64,000 nt of DNA from JBDHHQ01 sp039586035 (GCA_039586035.1 JBDHLD010000004.1:124001-188000); one strand, 5' to 3'; positions 51,677 through 61,846 are shown, numbered from the stretch's first letter. A program made the numbers and translations. Notes: generated by a model not told the origin, from the sequence alone.

Positions 51677-53362
51677 ATGTTTGAAGCCGCCGAGTTGGGC
51701 CTGACCGTTCCCGATAGCGAGTACTCGGATCGAGTGCCGGCTCTCCGGGAGCGCCTGTTGGAGGCACAGACCGACCTCAGGGATGAGGACTTCTCGGTGC
51801 TCATCGTATTCGGCGGGGTCGACAAGGGTGGGAAGGGCGAGACCGCGACTCGGCTCAGCTACTTCATGGATCCACGCCGGATCATCACGCATGCCTACGA
51901 CCGACCCAGCCAGGAGGAGGACGAGCGGCCCGAATACTGGCGCTTCTGGAGGGATCTCCCCCCGAACGGACATATCGGGATCTTCCTCCGGGCCTGGTAC
52001 TCGAAGCCGTTGCTGCAGCGGGCTTTCGGACGGATCGACATGACCGAGTACGATCATCGTCTGGACCGGATCGTCGCGTTCGAGCGGACGCTCAGCGAGA
52101 ACCGCACGCTGATCTTCAAGTTCTGGATGCACCTCGGCAAGGAGCAGCAGGCCGCCCGCTTCCGCGAGTTGGAGCAGGACCCGAGACAGGCCTGGCGCAT
52201 GACCGAAAAAGACTGGCGCCATTGGGAGATGTACGACGAGTTCACCTCCGCGGCCGAGCACCTGATCGTGCGCACGTCCCGGGGTCATTCCCAATGGACG
52301 ATCGTGGAGGCCACCGAACCAAACTACCGAAACCTGGAAGTGGCCGAGGCAGTGGCAGAGGGAATCGAGCGGGCCATCACCAACCGTCGCCGCGACCGCA
52401 CCTTGGCCGCGTCGCGGGTGGAGCTCGACGAGGAGGCCGAGCTGGACGACGTCGCGGAGCCTGAGGGTGGGGCCAAGGGCGATGCACAGGCCGACGAACA
52501 GGTAGATGCCGACCCATACGCGGGACGAACTCCGACGACGGTGCTCTCGACGCTCGACCTCGGGAAAAGCTTGACGAAGTCAGAGTATCGCGCCCAGCGG
52601 GACGAGCTCCAGGGTAGGCTCAACCTGCTACAACGACATGCCAGGGAACAGGAGCGCTCGATCATCCTCGTGTTCGAGGGCTGGGATGCCGGGGGGAAGG
52701 GCGGCGCGATCCGGACCCTGCTCGGGGCGTTGGACGCGCGGAACTACACGGTAACGCAGGTTGCGGCGCCGACAGATGAGGAAGCCTCCCACCACTACAT
52801 GTGGAGGTTTTGGCGCAAGCTTCCCCGCGCCGGAAAGGTCTCCATCTTCGACCGCAGCTGGTACGGCCGGGTGCTGGTGGAGCGGGTAGAGGGCTTCGCG
52901 TCTGAAGAGGAATGGCGGCGTGCGTACGGCGAGATCAACGAGTTCGAGCGCGAGCTCGTGGACCATGGCATGGTGGTCGTGAAGTTCTGGCTCCACGTAT
53001 CTCCCGAGGAGCAGGCCAAGCGATTCGAGGCTCGGCGCCAGGTCGCCTACAAGCGCTGGAAGCTGACGGACGAGGATCTTCGCAACCGGGAGAAGTGGCC
53101 GGTTTACGAAGCGGCGGTGCACGAGATGGTGCAGCGGACGAGCACGCCCTTTGCCCCTTGGCACCTCGTCGAGGGCGAGGACAAGCGGTTCGCCCGCGTC
53201 AAGGTTCTGGAGACAGTCTGTTCGGCACTCGACGCGGCCCTCGGGGGCGTCATCCCCGAGTCCGCCGCCCTCGAGGCCCCGGCCCCCGAGGTCACCGAGG
53301 CTCCCGAGGCCACCAAGGCTCCCACCGAGGATGCCGACGGGCGCCCCGCTCCCGCTACGTGA
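51677..53362 (+). CDS. pap: Polyphosphate:AMP phosphotransferase (two fused PPK2 domains)
   Basis: 561 residues. Both PPK2 domains are present: N-terminal (about 30-260, Walker A GGVDKGGKG at 46-54) and C-terminal (about 300-530, GWDAGGKG at 335-342, followed by RSWYGRVLVERVEG). In class II PPK2 (PAP) the C-terminal domain is catalytic, and the N-terminal copy has lost the lid Arg-rich pattern, reading RAWYSKPL. It makes ADP from AMP and polyphosphate. An acidic linker (about 255-290) and an Ala/Pro/Glu tail (from about 525) flank the domains. It ends in an 8-nt overlap with the VPS10-like gene on the other strand. Confidence 0.85.
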   Translation: MFEAAELGLTVPDSEYSDRVPALRERLLEAQTDLRDEDFSVLIVFGGVDKGGKGETATRLSYFMDPRRIITHAYDRPSQEEDERPEYWRFWRDLPPNGHIGIFLRAWYSKPLLQRAFGRIDMTEYDHRLDRIVAFERTLSENRTLIFKFWMHLGKEQQAARFRELEQDPRQAWRMTEKDWRHWEMYDEFTSAAEHLIVRTSRGHSQWTIVEATEPNYRNLEVAEAVAEGIERAITNRRRDRTLAASRVELDEEAELDDVAEPEGGAKGDAQADEQVDADPYAGRTPTTVLSTLDLGKSLTKSEYRAQRDELQGRLNLLQRHAREQERSIILVFEGWDAGGKGGAIRTLLGALDARNYTVTQVAAPTDEEASHHYMWRFWRKLPRAGKVSIFDRSWYGRVLVERVEGFASEEEWRRAYGEINEFERELVDHGMVVVKFWLHVSPEEQAKRFEARRQVAYKRWKLTDEDLRNREKWPVYEAAVHEMVQRTSTPFAPWHLVEGEDKRFARVKVLETVCSALDAALGGVIPESAALEAPAPEVTEAPEATKAPTEDADGRPAPAT

Positions 53363-56300
53363 TAGGCCTCCGGCCCTCGACGGCGACGGCCGGGATTCCC
53401 AACCGCTCGATGAGGGCGTTGAACTCCGCCACCTCGGTGTCGAAGATCACCTGAAGGCGCTGGCGCAGCTCGGCCCAGTCTGCATTCAGATCCTCCATCC
53501 TTCGCATGGCGCCGGCCGTGGGAGCGCCTTCGGGTCCACCCGCAATGTAGCCGTCGGTCCCGGTCACGTTGCCATAGAGCTCGGCATACTGGTTGTCCAG
53601 CATCCCTGGGAACCGGATCGGGTCCTGACCGCTCTCGCTCTTCACCTGGATCAGGAGCTCCTCGACCCCGGTCAAGCTCGTGGCCACCGAGTCGCCCGCA
53701 GGTCCGACCTCTTCGCCATGTCCAAGCTGTTCGGCTCGCTCTTGAGTCTCGTCGATTTGAACCTTGGCGGACCGGATGCTCTGGATGGCTGCGTGCACCG
53801 CACTCAGTGAATCGCGTACGGCCGTCGCCACGCGGAACTGCTCGTCGTAGTCCGCCTGGGTCACTTCGGGGATGCGCGGATCGGGCAGGAGCCGGAAGTC
53901 CCGAACATGGGTCTGGTCCCCCGTCTCGAGCTGGACCTGGTACGTGCTCGGGGGAGCCTTCACTCCACCGCTATACCCCCACACGACGGAGCCTTCGGTC
54001 AAGTCGGGCCCCGGGTACATGAGATCCCAGACGACCTGGTTCATGCCTGGTTCAACCGCTAGCGGCTCGGTGCCTGCTTCAGCCGCCGTAGCGGAGTCGC
54101 TCGAGAACGTGCGAACCGTCTCGCCCAGGAAGTCCTGGACTTGCAGCGTTACGGGCCCCGCCGGCTCCTCGGAGAGGTAGTACCGGAGCAGCGCTCCACC
54201 GGGGTGGGGCTCAGGCGCCAACCCGCCGAGACCACCTCCCCCGCTCACGTCGGCCCGGTAGGCGTTCTTGGTGCCGAAGAGATGGCTCGTGCCCGTAACC
54301 GTGCCGTCGAACACGTCGAAAAGGGGCGTCCGGTCATCGAGGATCCAGAACGACCTTCCCTGCGTGGACACGATGATGTCGCCGTGAGCCACCCGCATGC
54401 CGGTGACCGGTGTCACGGGCAGGTTGAGCTGCAGGGACTGCCAGCGCGCGCCGTCGTCGAACGACACGAAGAAGCCGAACTCGGTGCCGGCGTACAGGAG
54501 GCCGCGGCGCTCCGGGTCCTCCCGGACCGTGCGCACCGGATGGTCGGCCGGAATCCCGTTGGCGCCGGTGGTGGCCAGGCGCCAGGTGACACCGAAGTCG
54601 TCGGTGATGAACACGTAGGGTCTGAAGTCGTCCATGCGGTATGCCTGCACCGCCATGACCGCCCGACCCTCCTGATGCGTCGAGAGATCGATTTCGTCCA
54701 CGGTACCGAGCGCCGGCATCTGGGCTGGCGTGATCTCCGTCCAGGTGGCACCGCCGTCTCGGGTGATGTGCACGCGGCCGTCGTCGGTCCCCGCCCAGAT
54801 CTCGTCCGCAACGTGCGGCGACACGGCCACGCTGAATATGGTGTTGTAGATCTCCACGCCGGTGATGTCGGCGTTGATCGGACCGCCGCTGAAGTCCTGA
54901 TGCTCAGGCGTGTTCGTTGTCAGATCGTCGGAGATGGACTCCCAGGTGATGCCGCCGTCAGTCGTCCGGTGGAGCCGCTGGGAGGCGTGGTAGACCACGT
55001 CGGAGTCGTGGGGGGAAACGACGATGGGCGCAACCCACTGGAAGCGCTCCTCCAGATCACGGGCCGCTTGGCCCAGCTGGAGCTGGGGGTAGTTGATCAC
55101 GTTACGGCGCTGGTCCTTGGCCACGTCCATGCGGTTGATGGATCCACCGTAGCATCCGCCCCAGACGATGTTGGGGTCGTCCGGATCGAGGGCGATGGGG
55201 CCGGTCTCGCACGCCGCCGGGTACTGCCAGTGCGACTTCGCATGCAGCGAGCTCGCCGAAGTCCAAGCCGGTACGCTGATGCCGGTGTTGTCCTGTTGCG
55301 CGCCGTAGAGGCGGTACGGGAAGGCGTTGTCCACGATGACGTCGTACAGCTCCGCCGTGGGCTGGTTCAGGTAGGTGGACCAGGTCTCTCCGCCGTTCAC
55401 GGTCACCTGTCCGCCACCGTCGTCGGCCACGATCATGACGTCCGTGTCCGTCGGGTTGATCCAGAGATCGTGGACGTCACCGTGGGGCACCGGGACGGGC
55501 TCGAAAGTCACCCCGGCGTCGACCGATCTGTACAGGCTCGTGTTGAGGGCCCATACGGTATTCTCGTCCTGAGGGTCGGCCTGTACGTGCGTGTAGTACC
55601 AGGCCCGCTGCCGTAGATTGTTCTCGTCGTTGGTCTGCTCCCAGCTTTCGCCCCCGTCGTCGGAGCGGTAGACGCCACCGCCGGGCTCGGCTTCTATGAT
55701 GGCCCACACGCGGTCCGGATGAGCCGGCGAGGCGCTGACGCCGACCTTGCCGACCAACCCTTCCGGCAGCCCTCCACCGAGCTTCTCCCATGTGTCGCCA
55801 CCGTCGGTCGAGCGGTAGACGCCCCCCTCCTCCCCGCCGCTGATCAACCGCCAGGGCTTGCGCTCGCCCCGCCACATGCCGGCGTAGAGCACCCGGGGAT
55901 TGTGTTGGCTCATGGTCAGGTCGCTGGCTCCGGTCGAGTCGTTCAGCGCCAGGACGTGCTCCCACGTCTCGCCTCCGTCGGCAGACCGGAAGATCCCACG
56001 CTCCGGGTTCTTGCCGAACGGGTGGCCCAGCGCGGCCACGTATACCAGGTCGGGGTTGTGCGGGTGAATCTCGATGCGGCCGATCTGCCCGGCCTCGGGC
56101 AGGCCGACGAAGGACCACGTCTTTCCGGCATCGGTGGAGCGGTACACGCCGCGTCCGGTGGACGTATTGCCGCGGATATCCACGGAGCCGGTGCCCACGT
56201 AGATCACGTTGGGGTCGGAATCCGCCACGTCCACGGCCCCGACCGAGGCCACGTCGAAGAACCCGTCGGACACGTTCTCCCACGTGTGGCCGAAGTCGCG

Positions 56301-56561
56301 GGTGACCCACATCCCTCCGCCCGTGGTGCCCATGAAGAACGTCTCGGGCTGGCCGGCCATGCCGGCCACCGCGGTGGAGCGACCACCCCGGAAGGGGCCC
56401 ACCATCCGCCATTCCAGTCCGTCGAACGTCTCGGGGCTCCTGGCCTGATTCGCGTCTGGAGCCGGGTCCTGGGCCGCCACGCCTGCGGTGGAGCCCGTGG
56501 CGCAGGAGGCCAGGAACGCGGCCAGGAACAGGATCATGAGTCGTACGGTCGTGCTGTGCAT
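53355..56561 (-). CDS. Large secreted lipoprotein with VPS10/sortilin-type beta-propeller repeats
   Basis: 1068 residues. The signal peptide ends in lipobox LASC (Cys20). At least ten Asp-box (SxDxGxTW) repeats follow, for example STDAGKTW, SADGGETW, STDGGDTW, SDDGGESW, TTDGGITW and TRDGGATW, forming one or two large propellers (about 45-720). A beta-rich domain (about 790-900) and a helical C-terminus (about 935-1060) close the protein. Databases label such proteins VPS10 domain or glycosyl hydrolase (BNR repeat). They are abundant in Gemmatimonadota; the substrate is unknown. The frame stays open far upstream but overlaps the M28 gene. Confidence 0.85.
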   Translation of the reverse strand: MHSTTVRLMILFLAAFLASCATGSTAGVAAQDPAPDANQARSPETFDGLEWRMVGPFRGGRSTAVAGMAGQPETFFMGTTGGGMWVTRDFGHTWENVSDGFFDVASVGAVDVADSDPNVIYVGTGSVDIRGNTSTGRGVYRSTDAGKTWSFVGLPEAGQIGRIEIHPHNPDLVYVAALGHPFGKNPERGIFRSADGGETWEHVLALNDSTGASDLTMSQHNPRVLYAGMWRGERKPWRLISGGEEGGVYRSTDGGDTWEKLGGGLPEGLVGKVGVSASPAHPDRVWAIIEAEPGGGVYRSDDGGESWEQTNDENNLRQRAWYYTHVQADPQDENTVWALNTSLYRSVDAGVTFEPVPVPHGDVHDLWINPTDTDVMIVADDGGGQVTVNGGETWSTYLNQPTAELYDVIVDNAFPYRLYGAQQDNTGISVPAWTSASSLHAKSHWQYPAACETGPIALDPDDPNIVWGGCYGGSINRMDVAKDQRRNVINYPQLQLGQAARDLEERFQWVAPIVVSPHDSDVVYHASQRLHRTTDGGITWESISDDLTTNTPEHQDFSGGPINADITGVEIYNTIFSVAVSPHVADEIWAGTDDGRVHITRDGGATWTEITPAQMPALGTVDEIDLSTHQEGRAVMAVQAYRMDDFRPYVFITDDFGVTWRLATTGANGIPADHPVRTVREDPERRGLLYAGTEFGFFVSFDDGARWQSLQLNLPVTPVTGMRVAHGDIIVSTQGRSFWILDDRTPLFDVFDGTVTGTSHLFGTKNAYRADVSGGGGLGGLAPEPHPGGALLRYYLSEEPAGPVTLQVQDFLGETVRTFSSDSATAAEAGTEPLAVEPGMNQVVWDLMYPGPDLTEGSVVWGYSGGVKAPPSTYQVQLETGDQTHVRDFRLLPDPRIPEVTQADYDEQFRVATAVRDSLSAVHAAIQSIRSAKVQIDETQERAEQLGHGEEVGPAGDSVATSLTGVEELLIQVKSESGQDPIRFPGMLDNQYAELYGNVTGTDGYIAGGPEGAPTAGAMRRMEDLNADWAELRQRLQVIFDTEVAEFNALIERLGIPAVAVEGRRPIT

Positions 56562-56759
56562 CGCCGGAATCCCTCGAATTGCCCATGTGGTTGGAGCGCA
56601 TAACCTGGCGAGACGAATCGGGCATTGCCAGGGGTGGGGCCGCCCGGCCGTGGGCCGTTGGCCTGGAGGTGGGCTCTCTGGCTCCGGGGTGCGCCCCTCT
56701 CCTAACTTGTCTGCCGCTTCCGGTCCTGCACTCACCGTACAACACGAGACGGTCTTCCC

Positions 56760-58439
56760 ATGTGTCGAAAGTTCCAACTGCTGCCGGTCGTCGGGCCCCT
56801 GCTCGCGTGTCTCGCCTGTGGAGAGGGGGATCAGGGCGCGACGGCTCGGCCGAATGGCCAGGGAGCCGAGGCCCTGGCTGCCGAGACCCTCGCCGACTGG
56901 ACACGCACGCTGGCCTCCGACGAGTTCGGCGGTCGTGGCCCTTCGTCGCCGGGCGAGGAGCGCACGGTGTCCTACCTGCGTGACGAGTTCCAGAAGCTGG
57001 GGCTCGAGCCCGGAAATGGCGGATCGTGGTTCCAGGACGTCCCTCTGGTGGAGATCACCGTGCAGGGAGCTCCCACCCTGACCGTGAGCGGGCCGGATGG
57101 GGACCAGTCGGTCGAATGGACCGACGGCTACGTCGGCTGGACCAAGCGGGTGGTGGAGCGAACGGAGCTGGGCGAATCCGAACTCGTCTTCGTGGGCTAC
57201 GGCATCGTGGCGCCCGAGTTTGGGTGGGACGACTACGCCGGCGTCGACGTCACCGGCAAGACCGTGGTCATCCTCGTGAACGATCCGGGGTTCGCCACTC
57301 AGGATCCCGACGTCTTCCGCGGCAACGCGATGACCTACTACGGACGGTGGACCTACAAGTTCGAAGAGGCGGCGAGGCGGGGAGCCGCGGGGGCGCTCAT
57401 CGTCCACCACACCGCGCCGGCCGGCTACGGGTGGGAGGTCGTGACGGGCTCCTGGACGGGCCCGCAGTTCGACCTGGTTCGTGAGGGTGGGAACATGGGC
57501 CGGGTGGCGGTGGAGGCCTGGATCCACGGTGATGCCGCGGCTGAGCTGTTCGCCGCGGCCGGGCACGACCTGGCTGCGCTCGAGGCTGCGGCGGCCCAGC
57601 CCGGGTTCCGGGCGGTCTCCCTGGGGCTCACGGCGTCGGTCGCTATCGAGAACAGGGTGCGCGAATCCACGTCGCGGAACGTTCTCGCCGTGCTGCCGGG
57701 GACCGACCGCGCCGACGAGTACGTGGTCTACATGGCCCACTGGGATCACTTCGGCACCTCCGACGATGAGGCACTCCCCGATCGTGTCTTCAATGGCGCA
57801 AAGGACAACGCCACGGGGACCGCCGGCCTACTGGAAATGGCCAAGGCGTTCGCGAGCCTGGAGGAGCGGCCGACCCGCTCGCTGCTGTTTCTGGCGGTGA
57901 CGGCGGAGGAGCAAGGGCTGCTGGGCTCGGCGTACTACGGGTCCTACCCCGTCTACCCAGTCGAGAAGACAGTGGCGGCCATCAACATGGACGTCCTCAA
58001 CGTCGACGGGCCCATGAACGACATCACCGTCATAGGATACGGCAACTCGGAGCTGGACGAATACGTGGAGCGGGTCGCCAGCTCGCAAGGGCGAATCGTG
58101 AAGCCCGACGCCGAGCCCGAGAAGGGGTTTTACTACCGATCAGACCACTTCAGCTTCGCCAAGGTCGGTATCCCCGCTTTGTATACCGATCCAGGCATCG
58201 ACCACGTGGAGCACGGCGAGGACTGGACCATGGAGCAGCGGGACGACTATACGGCAAATCGGTACCACAAGCCGTCCGACGAGTTCGACGAGAGTTGGGA
58301 TTGGCGGGGCGCCATCCAGGACCTGGAGCTCCTGTACGAGGTGGGCCACGACCTCGCCACGTCGTCGGCCTTTCCGAATTGGCGTGACGGTACGGAATTC
58401 AAGGCGATTCGGGACGCCGCCATGGCGGGCGCACGGTAA
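56760..58439 (+). CDS. Lipoprotein M28-family zinc peptidase with PA domain
   Basis: 559 residues. The signal peptide has lipobox LxAC (Cys20). A PA-like insertion (about 115-270; ELVFVGYGIVAPEFGWDDYAGVDVTGKTVV) precedes the M28 catalytic core. Zinc and catalytic residues are H327 (AHWDH), D349 (AKDNATG), E383-E384 (TAEEQG), D411 (NMDVLN) and H503 (YHKPSDE). It is probably an extracytoplasmic aminopeptidase or carboxypeptidase. It is divergent from the VPS10-like gene with a 198-nt gap. Confidence 0.9.
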   Translation: MCRKFQLLPVVGPLLACLACGEGDQGATARPNGQGAEALAAETLADWTRTLASDEFGGRGPSSPGEERTVSYLRDEFQKLGLEPGNGGSWFQDVPLVEITVQGAPTLTVSGPDGDQSVEWTDGYVGWTKRVVERTELGESELVFVGYGIVAPEFGWDDYAGVDVTGKTVVILVNDPGFATQDPDVFRGNAMTYYGRWTYKFEEAARRGAAGALIVHHTAPAGYGWEVVTGSWTGPQFDLVREGGNMGRVAVEAWIHGDAAAELFAAAGHDLAALEAAAAQPGFRAVSLGLTASVAIENRVRESTSRNVLAVLPGTDRADEYVVYMAHWDHFGTSDDEALPDRVFNGAKDNATGTAGLLEMAKAFASLEERPTRSLLFLAVTAEEQGLLGSAYYGSYPVYPVEKTVAAINMDVLNVDGPMNDITVIGYGNSELDEYVERVASSQGRIVKPDAEPEKGFYYRSDHFSFAKVGIPALYTDPGIDHVEHGEDWTMEQRDDYTANRYHKPSDEFDESWDWRGAIQDLELLYEVGHDLATSSAFPNWRDGTEFKAIRDAAMAGAR

Positions 58440-58499
58440 GGCCGGGACGAGGACCACACGAACCTGGCCTCGGACCACCACGAGAGGGCCGGCCGGGTC

Positions 58500-59963
58500 T
58501 CAGGGGAGAGGCGCGCGCGTCATGGGGTTCGAGTGGCGCCACATGCGGGTGACCTGCCCCGCCTGATCGGACTCGAAGACGATCTTCTCACCCGGGGTTC
58601 CGTCGTCGCGGATCCTTTGGAAGACCCCACCGTCCAGGTGCTTCAGCTCCGTCAGGCTCTCCATGGGGTCGTCCGTGGGAACCGTCAAGACCGCGAGGCT
58701 CCCCTTCCATGGCAGCACGATCGCTTCGCCCGCGAGCCAGTTGGTGTAGCGGCCCGTGAACCGCTCGAGCTCGGGATCGGCCCACTTCGTCTCGCTTTCC
58801 GCGTCCAGCGCCTCCGCGACGGCGGGGGCCACGATCTCGTACGCCGTCTGGGTGAAGCTACGGCTGCTCAAACCGTTGGTGTTGGTCATGAAGACGGTGG
58901 CCACCCGATCGCCGGGGCTGAGGAGCAGGTGCGACTGATATCCCGGGCAATAGCCGCCGTGGCCGACGAAGGTCTCCTCCTCGTCTTTGTCCTGCCACAC
59001 GCTGAACCCGAGGCCCCGCGTCGTCTCCCAGTCGGGATCCACCCAGTGCACACGGTGCATCTCACGGAGCGTGTTGCGCGAGAGGACGCCCTCGTCCTCA
59101 CCCTCGAGGGCGCGGAACTGCCAGGACGCGAACCGTGCGAGATCCTCCACCGTAGACACGAAGCCGGCCGCCGGGGCGATGCCCCGGACCGAGTAGGGGG
59201 GTACGACCTCGCGGCTGCCATCCCGACGAATGGCCGAGTACCCCGTGGCGAAGCGCCCGCCCCGGTGCTGCTCCGGGTGATCGGCGTAGGTGTCCTTCAG
59301 GCCCAGGGGCTCCAGGATGTGGCTCCGCACGTATTCATCGAAGGAGACGCCGCCCACCGCGGCCACGATCTCGCCGGCCAGGGTCAGGCCGAGGTTCGAG
59401 TACTGGTAGTACGTGTCGGCGGCGTACAACATCTCCTGCGCCGACAGCCGTTCGACGACCGCTTCGCGGGGGGGGAACGGGTATTCGGGGCCCGTCCAGT
59501 ATGGATGATCCGACTCCCGCGGAAGCCCGGACGAGTGTGTCAAGAGGCCCCGGACCGTCACGGGCCCGCCACGCTCGTGCGGGTCGTCGATGCGGAACCA
59601 CTCGAGGTGCCTCTCGACCGGGTCGTCCAGATCGATCTTCCCCGCGTCTCGCAGCTGCATCACACCGATACTCGTGAACAGCTTGGATATGGAACAGATG
59701 GAGTACATGGTCCCGGGCGCGGCGGGAGCCTCCGTCTCCATGTGGGCGTATCCGAATCCGTCGCTCCACAGGATGTCCTGGTCGTGGACCACCGCCATCG
59801 AAACACCGGGAAGTCGATCGAAATCCCGCTTGGCGGAGACCCAGGCCTCGAGAACGCCCAGCGCCTCCCGTACCCGTGGGTGCTCCTCGAGGGACTGACT
59901 CGAAGCCGGAACGCCCGGTGCGAGCGCCAGCAGGGGGGCCAACAGTACGAAGTGCGGTCTCAT
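58500..59963 (-). CDS. Secreted serine hydrolase, beta-lactamase/S12 family
   Basis: 487 residues. A signal peptide (about 1-23) is followed by the S12 motifs: S91-I-S-K94, Y188-S-N190, and HGG in VGHGGYCPGYQ. A C-terminal lipocalin-like domain (about 395-487; FTGRYTNWLAGEAIVLPWKGSLAVL) is typical of the EstB/Pab87-like subset. The fold may act as a D-amino-acid peptidase, esterase or carboxypeptidase. The ATG follows GGGAGG. The open frame upstream is not signal-bearing. Confidence 0.85.
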   Translation of the reverse strand: MRPHFVLLAPLLALAPGVPASSQSLEEHPRVREALGVLEAWVSAKRDFDRLPGVSMAVVHDQDILWSDGFGYAHMETEAPAAPGTMYSICSISKLFTSIGVMQLRDAGKIDLDDPVERHLEWFRIDDPHERGGPVTVRGLLTHSSGLPRESDHPYWTGPEYPFPPREAVVERLSAQEMLYAADTYYQYSNLGLTLAGEIVAAVGGVSFDEYVRSHILEPLGLKDTYADHPEQHRGGRFATGYSAIRRDGSREVVPPYSVRGIAPAAGFVSTVEDLARFASWQFRALEGEDEGVLSRNTLREMHRVHWVDPDWETTRGLGFSVWQDKDEEETFVGHGGYCPGYQSHLLLSPGDRVATVFMTNTNGLSSRSFTQTAYEIVAPAVAEALDAESETKWADPELERFTGRYTNWLAGEAIVLPWKGSLAVLTVPTDDPMESLTELKHLDGGVFQRIRDDGTPGEKIVFESDQAGQVTRMWRHSNPMTRAPLP

Positions 59964-60300
59964 CTCCACGTGCCTCCCGATCGGTGCGGTGGGAATCCGG
60001 CGCAAGTGGTCAGCTCGTCGCCCACCGAGTTCGGTGCCTCCTTGTCCCGCCGAGCCCGGGCGCACACGATATCGCGTCGGTGAGAGCCTCGAGACGTCGA
60101 GCTTGGCCGGTGGGAGCCAGACGGTTGTCGATTGGGCCTCCAGCGGGGCCCGATGGATCACGGTCATGGGGTCACGAGTCACATCGCGTGGCTCGACCTC
60201 GGCCCGATGGGGATAGTAGGGAGGGTGTGCCCGTGTATCCAGTCCGGCGTCACGACGCGCGAGGTTCATTCCAACCGGCGTCCGCGAGCGGCAGGATGAC
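59964..60300. other. 337-bp intergenic region between divergent S12 hydrolase and decarboxylase genes
   Basis: I saw no coding or RNA gene, and no convincing promoter or repeat. GGGCC and GGCCC around 60134-60151 make only a weak hairpin. Confidence 0.5.
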
Positions 60301-61755
60301 ATGATCGAACAGATACGAGAAGCCGAGGAGGTGAGCCGTCGGCTGGAGCCCGACGCGGCGGCCCGCGCGGATCTGCGAGACCGCGTCGTGGCCTACACCG
60401 AGAGGTTTCTACAACGGCTCCCCGCAGCCAAGACCTATGAGTTGGACGCCAGCGGCGCGGGCGAGATTCGGGAGTGGCCCATTGGAGATGAGCCCTCCTC
60501 GCTGGACGATCTGCTCGGCCTCTTCGGAAGGGCCGTCGACACCGGGGGCATCAATCCGGCGTCGGGCGGGCACCTCGGCTACATCCCGGGCGGGGGTGTC
60601 TACGCGGCGTCGTTGGGTGACTATCTCGCGGCCGTCACCAACAGGTATGTGGGGGTCCGGTATGCCAGCCCGGGCGCGGTCGAGCTCGAGGAATCGGCCC
60701 TGTCGTGGATGGCCGACCTGGTGGGACTACCGGATGGATGGGGCGGCGTCCTGACCTCGGGCGGCAGCGTCGCCAACCTCGTCGGGGTGGTCACGGCTCG
60801 GGATGCCCACGGCCTTCGCGCTCGGGACTACGAGCGCGCGGTCGTCTACACCACGGATCAAGTCCATCACTGTGTGGACAAGGCGCTCCGCATTGCCGGA
60901 CTCGGCGACTGCGTCCGGCGTACGGTGCCGATGGACGAACGGTTCCGCATGCGACCCTCGGCCCTTGCGGCCCGAGTGGACGCGGACCGAGCTGACGGGC
61001 TGACCCCGTGGCTGGTGGTCGCTTCGGCCGGTACGACCGACGTGGGGGCCATCGACCCACTGGAGGAAGTGGGTAGAATCGCTCGCGAGCGCGGACTATG
61101 GTATCACGTGGACGCGGCCTACGGTGGCTTCTTCGCGCTGTGCGACGACGTGGCGCCCAAGCTTCGTGGCATGTCCATGGCCGACTCGGTCGTCCTCGAC
61201 CCACACAAGGGTCTGTTCCTACCCTTCGGCTCCGGTGCGATCCTGGTGCGGGACAAGGAAGCCCTCTACAGAGCGCACAGCTATCACGCCCACTACATGC
61301 AGGACACCCTTTCCGAGCAGACCGTCGAGCTGGCTTCTCCCGGTGACCTCTCTCCTGAGTTCAGCAAGCACTTTCGGGGCCCCCGGCTCTGGCTCCCGCT
61401 CCAACTGCACGGCGTGGACGCGTTTCGCGCCTGTCTCCAGGAGAAACTGCTGCTGACGCGGTACTTCCACGAGGAGGTGGAGAAGCTGGGCTTCGAGGTG
61501 GGCCCGGAGCCGGAGCTATCGATCGCGACGTACCGGTGGGTCCCCGAGCGTGGCGACGCAGACGACTTCAACCGGCGCCTCCTCGACGAGATCCTGAAGG
61601 ACGGCCGCACGTTCGTGTCTTCGACGCTCCTGAACGGCCACTTCGTGCTCCGGGCAGCGATTCTCTCGTTCCGGACCCGGCTTTCACACGTGGAACGGTA
61701 CCTCCGGATGCTCGAGGACAGGGTCACGAGCCTGGAAGCGGCGAGGGTCGGCTAG
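60301..61755 (+). CDS. PLP-dependent amino-acid decarboxylase, group II (aromatic-L-amino-acid type)
   Basis: 484 residues. The PLP lysine is K303 in DPHKGLFLPFGSG, the PLP-ring Asp is D271 in HVDAAYGG, and GYIPGGG and GGSVANL are typical group II motifs. This group includes DOPA/tryptophan decarboxylases and tyrosine decarboxylases; the specificity cannot be read from this sequence. SHYHAHYMQ-like segments (SYHAHYMQDT) mark the catalytic loop. It is cytosolic, with no signal. A weak AGGA precedes the ATG. Confidence 0.85.
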   Translation: MIEQIREAEEVSRRLEPDAAARADLRDRVVAYTERFLQRLPAAKTYELDASGAGEIREWPIGDEPSSLDDLLGLFGRAVDTGGINPASGGHLGYIPGGGVYAASLGDYLAAVTNRYVGVRYASPGAVELEESALSWMADLVGLPDGWGGVLTSGGSVANLVGVVTARDAHGLRARDYERAVVYTTDQVHHCVDKALRIAGLGDCVRRTVPMDERFRMRPSALAARVDADRADGLTPWLVVASAGTTDVGAIDPLEEVGRIARERGLWYHVDAAYGGFFALCDDVAPKLRGMSMADSVVLDPHKGLFLPFGSGAILVRDKEALYRAHSYHAHYMQDTLSEQTVELASPGDLSPEFSKHFRGPRLWLPLQLHGVDAFRACLQEKLLLTRYFHEEVEKLGFEVGPEPELSIATYRWVPERGDADDFNRRLLDEILKDGRTFVSSTLLNGHFVLRAAILSFRTRLSHVERYLRMLEDRVTSLEAARVG

Positions 61756-61846
61756 TGTACCCTATCCCCACACCGGCCACAGACTACCGTAGCACATTGA
61801 TCTCCGGCGCCGGGGGCATCGGCCCAGGTCATTCCGAGTCAGCCTC

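Noticed and set aside
53355..57749. A 1464-codon frame that would extend the VPS10-like protein by almost 400 residues.
   Set aside because: The extension overlaps the M28 gene and has no signal peptide, while the ATG at 56561 begins with a clear lipoprotein signal.
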